Assembly (NCBI GenBank): GCA_021790625.1
Contig: JAJYGL010000011.1
Location: forward strand, 3,544-14,180
Direction of reading: 5' to 3'
DNA: 10,637 nt
Source: Pseudomonadota bacterium
GTDB taxonomy: Bacteria > Pseudomonadota > Gammaproteobacteria > Burkholderiales > Sulfuriferulaceae
The position numbers and the translations under genes are program-made. Numbering within the stretch: position 1 is the stretch's first letter; the number at the start of each line of letters is the position of its first letter. Below are positions 5,608-10,637 of the stretch, piece by piece. The notes beneath the pieces are model-generated. The model was not told the origin of the DNA. It did no database searches and saw nothing but the letters and a program-made list of their open reading frames with translations.

Positions 5608-7509
5608 ATGAATGCAACCGCACAAAAAGAAACCTTGGGATTTCAAACCGAAGTCAAACAACTCTTGCAACTGATGATTCATTCGCTGTACAGCAATAAA
5701 GAAATCTTTCTGCGCGAACTCATCTCGAATGCGTCAGACGCTGGCGACAAACTTCGTTTCGAAGCATTGGCCGACAATGCGTTGTGGGAAAATGACAGTG
5801 AACTGAAAATCCGCGTTGCTTACGACAAGGAAGCCGGTACCATTACCATCGCTGACAATGGCATTGGCATGACGCGTCAGGAAGTCATCGACAACATTGG
5901 TACGATTGCGCGTTCCGGCACACGGCAGTTCTTTGAGAGCCTGTCCGGCGACAAGGCGCAAGACAGCAATCTGATTGGCCAGTTCGGCGTTGGTTTTTAC
6001 TCGGCTTTTCTGGTGGCAGATAAAGTGACTTTGACTACCCGTCGCGCCGGACTGGGTGCCGAACATGGCGTGCGCTGGGAATCCGACGGTGGAGGTGATT
6101 ACACACTGGAAAATATCGACCGCCCCGCACGTGGTACCGAAGTTATATTGCATCTGCGTGCTGACAACGAAGCGCTGCTGAGCAGCCATCGTATCCAGTC
6201 CATTATTCGTAAATATTCTGACCACATCACGCTACCCATCGTGATGAAAAAAGAAGAATGGGATGCGGACAAGCAGGAAACCGTGGTCAAGGATGAAGAC
6301 GAAGTCATCAATCAAGCGTCGGCGTTGTGGGCACGCGCTCGCAATGAAATCACGCAGGAACAGTACGACGAATTTTATAAACACATTTCCCATGATTATG
6401 AGGCGCCATTGGCGCACGTGCATGCCAAGGTGGAAGGTAAACAGGAATATACCCAGTTGCTGTACATCCCTGCCCGCGCGCCGTTTGATTTGTGGGATCG
6501 TGAACAGCGTCATGGCATCAAATTGTATGTGCGGCGCGTGTTCATCATGGATGATGCAAAACAGTTGATGCCGGTGTATTTGCGTTTTGTGCGTGGGGTC
6601 ATCGACTCCAATGATTTACCGCTGAATGTATCGCGCGAAATTTTGCAGGAAAGCCGTGACATCGATGCGATTCGTGCCGGTTCGGTCAAAAAAGTGCTGG
6701 GCATGCTGGAAGACCTGGCACAAAACCAGGCTGAAAAATTCGCCACATTCTGGAAAGAGTTTGGTCAGGTGCTCAAGGAAGGCGTCGGCGAAGACTACAG
6801 CAACAAAGAGCGTATCGCCAAATTATTGCGTTTTGCCTCGACCCACAGCGACACGGCCGATCAGAACGTGACATTGAGCGATTATGTGGCGCGCATGAAA
6901 GAAGGCCAGGACAAGATTTATTATGTCACCGCCGAGACTTTCGCGGCTGCCAAGAGCAGCCCGCACCTGGAGTTTTTCCGTGCCAAAGGCGTGGAAGTCC
7001 TGCTTTTGTCTGATCGGGTAGATGAATGGATGCTATCTTACCTGACCGAATTCGACGGCAAACCGTTGCAATCGGTAGCCAAGGGCGCGCTTGATCTGGA
7101 CAAGCTGGCTGACGAAGCAGAAAAAGAAGAGCAAGCACAACAGGCTGATGCGCACAAACCTTTGGTTGAACGCATCAAAACCACATTGGGTGAACAAGTC
7201 AAGGATGTGCGCATTACACATCGCTTGACGAGTTCCCCGGCGTGTCTGGTCGCCGATGAACACGATATTTCCGGCAATCTCGAACGCATGCTCAAGGCAG
7301 CAGGACAAAAGGGACCTGGCAGCAAGCCCATTCTGGAAATCAATGTCAAACATCCGCTCTTGCAACGGTTGGAAGCACAAAGTGATGACGCGCGCTTTAC
7401 CGATCTGAGTCACATTTTGTTTGATCAGGCATTATTGGCCGAAGGCGGACAACTCGAAGACCCGGCCGGGTTTGTGCAACGACTGAATGCGGTGTGGCTG
7501 AACGCTTAA
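5608..7509 (+). CDS. htpG: Molecular chaperone HtpG (bacterial Hsp90)
   Basis: The product (633 residues) is an ATP-dependent cytosolic chaperone that acts as a dimer on late folding intermediates. The length is normal for the family. The GHKL ATPase domain (about 1-230) shows E37, N41 and D44 in LRELISNASDA, the DNGIGM loop at 83-88, and GQFGVGF at 124-130. The middle domain follows with the family signature ELISN/NVSREILQ region (LPLNVSREILQ at about 339-349, containing the catalytic arginine). The C-terminal dimer domain ends LNAVWLNA. DAGDKL replaces the usual DAADKL, a mild change. The ATG at 5608 has GGAG ten bases upstream. A sigma-32-like promoter lies just in front. The stop codon TAA is formed by the first bases of the adjacent inverted-repeat element, so the last residue or two may have been altered by its insertion. 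Confidence 0.97.
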   Translation: MNATAQKETLGFQTEVKQLLQLMIHSLYSNKEIFLRELISNASDAGDKLRFEALADNALWENDSELKIRVAYDKEAGTITIADNGIGMTRQEVIDNIGTIARSGTRQFFESLSGDKAQDSNLIGQFGVGFYSAFLVADKVTLTTRRAGLGAEHGVRWESDGGGDYTLENIDRPARGTEVILHLRADNEALLSSHRIQSIIRKYSDHITLPIVMKKEEWDADKQETVVKDEDEVINQASALWARARNEITQEQYDEFYKHISHDYEAPLAHVHAKVEGKQEYTQLLYIPARAPFDLWDREQRHGIKLYVRRVFIMDDAKQLMPVYLRFVRGVIDSNDLPLNVSREILQESRDIDAIRAGSVKKVLGMLEDLAQNQAEKFATFWKEFGQVLKEGVGEDYSNKERIAKLLRFASTHSDTADQNVTLSDYVARMKEGQDKIYYVTAETFAAAKSSPHLEFFRAKGVEVLLLSDRVDEWMLSYLTEFDGKPLQSVAKGALDLDKLADEAEKEEQAQQADAHKPLVERIKTTLGEQVKDVRITHRLTSSPACLVADEHDISGNLERMLKAAGQKGPGSKPILEINVKHPLLQRLEAQSDDARFTDLSHILFDQALLAEGGQLEDPAGFVQRLNAVWLNA

Positions 7510-7540
7510 GGAACCGCTGATTTATTCCTCCATGAACCGC
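7506..7540 (+). repeat. Left terminal inverted repeat of the 7506-7788 element
   Basis: The first 23 bases match the reverse complement of 7766-7788 with one difference; the match extends to about 7540 less perfectly. The TAA at 7507-7509 inside it is the htpG stop codon. Confidence 0.85.
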
Positions 7541-7651
7541 GTTGCGGGTCAAATCGGGAAGATCGCGACGCGTACGGCGCAGGTCGTAGCTGAGACTTTG
7601 ACACCAAGCCGTACAAGAAAGCGAGCACCCGATTTGACCGCAACCCGCATG
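7531..7651. other. Large internal inverted repeat of the element
   Basis: 7531-7558 is complementary, with a short gap, to 7628-7651; the innermost TCAAATCGGG arm is exact. Within the loop, GTACGGC (7572-7578) is complementary to GCCGTAC (7608-7614). Transcribed from either side it would form a long stem that could protect or end htpG or recX transcripts. Confidence 0.65.
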
Positions 7652-7662
7652 GGACGGGGTTT

Positions 7663-7733
7663 GGCGGGCGAACTGCCGTGTTGTGTCTCTTGTCAAGGAG
7701 AATAACCCTTGACTGCGAGCCACGCCTTGCATT
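7663..7733 (-). repeat. Element segment shared with the repeat upstream of arfB
   Basis: Read on the minus strand, these 71 bases align with 1363-1434 at 61 of 72 columns. A perfect 7-bp hairpin, GTCAAGG (7692-7698) against CCTTGAC (7707-7713) with an 8-base loop, lies in the middle. Confidence 0.8.
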
Positions 7734-7754
7734 TCATCCCGCCAGACCGCCGTC

Positions 7755-7788
7755 GCGGTCATGTGGGAATAGATCAGCGGTTCCTTAA
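7755..7788 (-). repeat. Right terminal inverted repeat of the 7506-7788 element
   Basis: This is the inverted partner of 7506-7540. It ends seven bases before the recX stop codon at 7796-7798, so the element abuts recX without entering it. Confidence 0.85.
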
Positions 7789-7795
7789 TATGCGG

Positions 7796-8272
7796 TCAGG
7801 CTTCGTCCGTCAGGGCGAGGTCTGATTTCAATAGCTTTTTGATGGTATCAGCGTCAAAACCGCGCGACCATAAATATCGCCATTGCCGCGCCTGATCTGT
7901 CGTATTTTTTGGCAAGGCTGTAAATTTTTTTTGCCAGACCTGACGTGCCCGTTCGTACTCCGTGTCACGCAGGGCAGCGTCAGCGTCGAGTAGCAGATTT
8001 TCTGCGATGCCTTTTGTCCGCAATTCGTGCAGGATTTTTTGACGGCCGTAACGTGGTTGCCGGACGTGCACCAATGCCTCGACATACCGCGCATCGGACA
8101 ACAATCCTTCAGATTCCAGATCATTCAATAATGTTTGCAGCAGCGAATTGTCTACCGCATCGGTCGTCAGTTTTTGTGCCAGCTCCTGACGGCTGTATTC
8201 ACGACGCGACAAGGCGCGCAGCGCCTGTTCGCGCAATGTGGCAGCATCAGACGGTTTCGCTGACTGAATCAT
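7796..8272 (-). CDS. recX: Regulatory protein RecX
   Basis: The product (158 residues) is a small, helix-rich modulator that binds RecA filaments and limits RecA activity. Family marks include LREQALRALSRREYSRQELAQKL near the start, LESEGLLSDARYVEALVHVR in the middle, YGRQKILHELRTKGI, and RGFDADTIKKLL at the end, in the three-repeat helical order of RecX. Length is normal. The ATG at 8272 is chosen because it gives the usual N-terminal length; there is no clear Shine-Dalgarno sequence, and starts up to 8302 are possible. It overlaps the end of recA by 26 bases in another frame, so translation is probably coupled and the level of RecX tied to that of RecA. Confidence 0.92.
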   Translation of the reverse strand: MIQSAKPSDAATLREQALRALSRREYSRQELAQKLTTDAVDNSLLQTLLNDLESEGLLSDARYVEALVHVRQPRYGRQKILHELRTKGIAENLLLDADAALRDTEYERARQVWQKKFTALPKNTTDQARQWRYLWSRGFDADTIKKLLKSDLALTDEA

Positions 8273-9281
8273 CGGATGATACGGCCATGCCATGCACGCC
8301 AAGGGCTGCGCGCACCTTGTTTTCTATTTCACGTGCTACCGCAGGATGTTCGCGTAAGTACTCGCGGGCATTATCTTTTCCCTGTCCGATTTTTTCGCCG
8401 TTGTAAGCGTACCAGGCGCCAGATTTGTCAATAAATTTTGCGTTGACGCCCAACTCGATAATCTCACCTTCACGTGAAATGCCCTCGCCGTACAGGATAT
8501 CAAATTCGGCCTGCTTGAATGGTGGGGCAACCTTGTTTTTGACGACTTTGACCTTGGTTTCCGAACCGATGATTTCTTCACCCTTTTTGATGGATCCCGT
8601 GCGGCGGATATCGAGGCGTACGGAAGCGTAAAATTTCAGTGCATTGCCACCCGTTGTGGTTTCCGGATTACCAAACATGACGCCAATCTTCATGCGAATC
8701 TGATTGATGAAGATAACCAGCGTATTGGTGCGCTTGATATTGCCGGTGAGTTTGCGCAGCGCCTGACTCATTAGTCGCGCCTGCAACCCCATGTGTGAAT
8801 CACCCATTTCGCCTTCGATTTCTGCTTTTGGTGTCAGCGCGGCAACCGAATCGATGACTACGATATCTACCGAGCCGGAGCGCACCAGCATATCGGCGAT
8901 TTCCAACGCCTGTTCACCCGTATCTGGCTGCGAAATCAACAGATCCGATGTGTTGACCCCCAGTTTTTGCGCATACTGCGGATCAAGTGCATGCTCAGCG
9001 TCAATGAATGCGGCTGTGCCGCCCATTTTCTGCATCTCGGCAATTACTTGCAGCGTGAGTGTGGTTTTGCCAGAAGATTCCGGACCATAAATTTCAACCA
9101 CTCGACCCCGTGGCAATCCGCCCACGCCCAACGCAATATCCAGACCGAGCGAACCGGTTGATACCACTTGAATGTCGTTGACGACCTCGCCATCACCAAG
9201 GCGCATGATGGAACCTTTACCAAAGGCCTTTTCAATTTGCGCCAGAGCTGCTGCCAATGCCTTGCTTCTATTTTCATCCAT
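8247..9281 (-). CDS. recA: Recombinase RecA
   Basis: The 344-residue product forms ATP-dependent filaments on single-stranded DNA, drives strand exchange and triggers LexA cleavage. The N-terminus MDENRSKALAAALAQIEK is the classical one and fixes the ATG at 9281; a longer reading from 9320 would add 13 unusual residues. Walker A is GPESSGKT (66-73), Walker B is VDIVVIDSVAAL, the L1 loop region has EGEMGDSHMG, and the L2 region ends in TTTGGNALKFYASVRLDIRR. The C-terminus is acidic as usual. A modest GGGA lies about ten bases upstream. It follows pncC by 54 bases, and I see no CTGT-N8-ACAG LexA operator in that gap, so expression may depend largely on the upstream operon promoter or on an operator of another type. 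Confidence 0.98.
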   Translation of the reverse strand: MDENRSKALAAALAQIEKAFGKGSIMRLGDGEVVNDIQVVSTGSLGLDIALGVGGLPRGRVVEIYGPESSGKTTLTLQVIAEMQKMGGTAAFIDAEHALDPQYAQKLGVNTSDLLISQPDTGEQALEIADMLVRSGSVDIVVIDSVAALTPKAEIEGEMGDSHMGLQARLMSQALRKLTGNIKRTNTLVIFINQIRMKIGVMFGNPETTTGGNALKFYASVRLDIRRTGSIKKGEEIIGSETKVKVVKNKVAPPFKQAEFDILYGEGISREGEIIELGVNAKFIDKSGAWYAYNGEKIGQGKDNAREYLREHPAVAREIENKVRAALGVHGMAVSSDDSVSETV

Positions 9282-9335
9282 AGTCTGTTTCCCGTTCTTT
9301 GAAGTTTTGCGCAACATCAAGTTCGAAGCGCACCA

Positions 9336-9830
9336 TCATGACAATAATTCAATTAAACCGCGTAACGCTGCTGCCACTGCGCGTGCGCGGACTTCTTCCC
9401 GATCACCGGGAAAACGACAGGTCGTCTGCAATGCCGTGCCATCATCGAGCAACCAGCCGATACAAACCAGACCGACCGGTTTTTCTGCTGTTCCACCGCC
9501 GGGGCCGGCCACACCGGAAATTGCCAGTGCGATGTTGGCTTCACTGCATTCCATGGCGCCATGCGCCATTTCGCGCACCACAGGTTCGGATACAGCACCG
9601 TGCGTATTGAGTGTATCAGTCAATACACCCAACAGCACCTGCTTCATTGCGTTGCTGTACGTAATAAGACCGCCGATATACCAGGCTGAACTGCCGGGGA
9701 TATCGGTCAGCACCTTGCCAACCCAACCCCCGGTGCATGATTCTGCCGTAACCAGCATTCGTCCGCTACTTTCCAGCAAAGCGCCTGTCTGCATTGCCAA
9801 AGCAGTTAATTCCGATTCTTCCGGTCGCAT
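9336..9830 (-). CDS. pncC: Nicotinamide-nucleotide amidase (PncC; CinA C-terminal domain only)
   Basis: This enzyme hydrolyses nicotinamide mononucleotide to nicotinate mononucleotide in pyridine nucleotide recycling. At 164 residues it is the stand-alone form, without the N-terminal MoaB-like domain of full CinA. The active-site motif AESCTGG lies at 29-35 with the likely catalytic serine S31; GGLITYSN (53-60) and SGVAGPGGG (105-113) are further family motifs. The ATG at 9830 overlaps the pgpA stop by one base (TAATG) and follows the G-rich GGGGTAGGG, so coupled translation is likely. It precedes recA, a neighbour with which pncC/cinA is often found in bacteria. Confidence 0.94.
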   Translation of the reverse strand: MRPEESELTALAMQTGALLESSGRMLVTAESCTGGWVGKVLTDIPGSSAWYIGGLITYSNAMKQVLLGVLTDTLNTHGAVSEPVVREMAHGAMECSEANIALAISGVAGPGGGTAEKPVGLVCIGWLLDDGTALQTTCRFPGDREEVRARAVAAALRGLIELLS

Positions 9831-10336
9831 TACCCTACCCCTTTTATCATCATTATTCCGCGCAGAATAATGATGACATACACTGCGGCCAACACGTCAT
9901 CCAGCATGACGCCAAATCCACCTTTGACATGGCGGTCGGCCTCGCGAATCGGCCACGGTTTCCAGATATCGAATAGCCGGAACAGTACAAAAGCGGCTAA
10001 CCACCAATCCCACCGTTGCGGCACACAGGCCAGTATCAACCAGCAAGCGGCGATTTCATCCCATACGATACCACCATAATCCGCTTCGCCCAGCGCACGC
10101 CCTGTCTTGTCGCATACCCATACCCCTAACAATTGGGCCGCTAGCAGTACCACAATCAGCCAGGGTAATGAAAAATGCGCCAGCGTCAGGGCATACAGTG
10201 GAAAGGCGAGCAAACTACCGACTGTGCCTGGCGCCACCGGGGATAAACCACTACCAAAACCGAACGCTATCCAATAGGCAGGATGTTGCCGCAAAAAGTG
10301 CCAATTTGCCTGCGCCGGTAAGGTTTCATTATTCAT
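9830..10336 (-). CDS. pgpA: Phosphatidylglycerophosphatase A
   Basis: This inner-membrane enzyme removes phosphate from phosphatidylglycerophosphate to give phosphatidylglycerol. The 168-residue product has the family motifs GSGLSPVAPGTVGSL (28-42), GGIVWDEIAA (88-97), FRLFDIWKPWPI (119-130) and GGFGVMLDDVLAAVY (139-153); the acidic residues D93, E94, D146 and D147 are candidates for metal binding. Several hydrophobic helices fit a membrane location. The ATG at 10336 lies in a triplicated heptamer and has no Shine-Dalgarno sequence; the thiL stop is only six bases away, so ribosomes probably reinitiate. Its neighbours thiL and pncC are usual companions. Confidence 0.95.
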   Translation of the reverse strand: MNNETLPAQANWHFLRQHPAYWIAFGFGSGLSPVAPGTVGSLLAFPLYALTLAHFSLPWLIVVLLAAQLLGVWVCDKTGRALGEADYGGIVWDEIAACWLILACVPQRWDWWLAAFVLFRLFDIWKPWPIREADRHVKGGFGVMLDDVLAAVYVIIILRGIMMIKGVG

Positions 10337-10347
10337 TATTCATTATT
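10327..10347. repeat. Three CATTATT heptamers across the thiL-pgpA junction
   Basis: CATTATT occurs at 10327, 10334 and 10341 without gaps. On the coding strand each unit is AATAATG, so it provides three ATGs, one in each frame. The middle ATG (10336) is that of pgpA; the first overlaps the thiL stop and leads to a stop after four codons. Confidence 0.85.
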
Positions 10348-10637
10348 CAGCCATGTTATCTGCTATGTTGTCTGCATCGGATTGAAAGTGGTCGTAACCG
10401 GCTTTTTTCAACAGGATGGGCTGTCCGCTGCCATCCAGCACTCGGAGACCCGTTCCGGCTTCAATGCGGCCGATGGCAGTCAACGGCAAGCGTAACTGAT
10501 TGCTTAATGTCATGATGGCTTGCGTGGCTGATTCCGGAGCAGTAAAACAAAGTTCATAATCGTCACCACCTGCCAGCACGTATGACCAGAAATTGGCTTC
10601 TTCACTCAAATGGCTGGCAGCGGCACTGACTGGAATG
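10343..10637 (-). CDS. thiL: Thiamine-monophosphate kinase, C-terminal part (gene enters from the right edge)
   Basis: About 98 residues of the C-terminus are present; the frame is open to the window edge and the start lies outside. The enzyme phosphorylates thiamine monophosphate to thiamine diphosphate. The motif LAGGDDYELCFTAP, beginning about 22 residues into the visible part, is the family hallmark near the C-terminal domain, and IPVSAAASHL in front of it and AIGRIEAGTGLRVLDG after it fit ThiL well. The stop TAA is at 10345-10343, and pgpA begins a few bases later. The thiL-pgpA pair is common in proteobacteria, often after ribH-nusB, which may lie to the right of the window. Confidence 0.93.
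   Translation of the reverse strand, partial: IPVSAAASHLSEEANFWSYVLAGGDDYELCFTAPESATQAIMTLSNQLRLPLTAIGRIEAGTGLRVLDGSGQPILLKKAGYDHFQSDADNIADNMAE

Larger units (their letters stand above)
7506..7788. mobile_element. 283-bp MITE-like element with terminal inverted repeats
   Basis: The ends are inverted copies: 7506-7528 and 7766-7788 agree at 22 of 23 bases (TTAAGGAACCGCTGAT followed by T or C, then TATTCC). With three mismatches and one gap the similarity continues inward to about 7540 and 7755. The element has no coding capacity for a transposase and fills nearly the whole htpG-recX gap. The interior has a long imperfect inverted repeat and a segment related to 1363-1434. TTAA at both outer edges may be part of the repeats or a target duplication. 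A non-autonomous transposon-derived element is the best reading; the parent insertion sequence is not in the window. Confidence 0.82.

Noticed and set aside
5734..6225. Long minus-strand frame inside htpG
   Set aside because: It is antisense to the conserved ATPase domain of htpG and shows no motif or ribosome site.
7397..7762. Minus-strand frame of 121 codons inside the inverted-repeat element
   Set aside because: It spans the end of htpG and the element, has no transposase motif, and is interrupted by the structured repeats; no support as a gene.

Overview
The window reads as chromosomal DNA of a betaproteobacterium, perhaps of the Nitrosomonadales. The reasons are the gene order thiL-pgpA-pncC-recA-recX, a sigma-32-type promoter in front of htpG, a regulator of the Dnr subgroup of Crp/Fnr proteins, and protein sequences typical of that class. 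The genus cannot be fixed from the sequence alone.

Left part (1-2040). The 5' end of a PAS-domain signalling gene runs off the left edge on the minus strand. Upstream of it, and possibly co-transcribed, is an exported or membrane-anchored TPR-like protein with a glycine-rich tail. A 417-bp gap follows that holds a 72-bp copy of a dispersed repeat. Then come arfB (ribosome rescue, plus strand) and its probable terminator.

Middle part (2117-5407). This is the most unusual section. A minus-strand operon encodes (a) a small membrane protein with paired histidines, (b) a free-standing GcvH-like lipoyl-carrier protein with a C-terminal CxxC, and (c) a thioredoxin-like domain fused to a second copy of the same membrane domain. 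Facing away from it is a Dnr-type regulator overlapping a NicO/UreH-like membrane protein gene. The divergent gap carries a perfect FNR/Dnr box (TTGATGTAGATCAA), a good -10 for the minus-strand operon at about class II spacing, and five 13-bp tandem units, each starting ATCAA, that run into the regulator's start codon. I infer a nitric-oxide- or low-oxygen-responsive thiol/lipoyl/haem redox module. I do not recognise it as a described pathway.

Right part (5408-10637). A terminator with overlapping alternative hairpins precedes htpG, which has its own sigma-32-like promoter. Between htpG and recX lies a 283-bp MITE-like element (7506-7788) with near-perfect terminal inverted repeats; its end supplies the htpG stop codon, and part of its interior is related to the repeat near arfB. 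The last block is the minus-strand run thiL (partial)-pgpA-pncC-recA-recX, with overlapping or closely spaced genes: thiamine cofactor activation, phosphatidylglycerol synthesis, pyridine nucleotide salvage, and recombination with its modulator.
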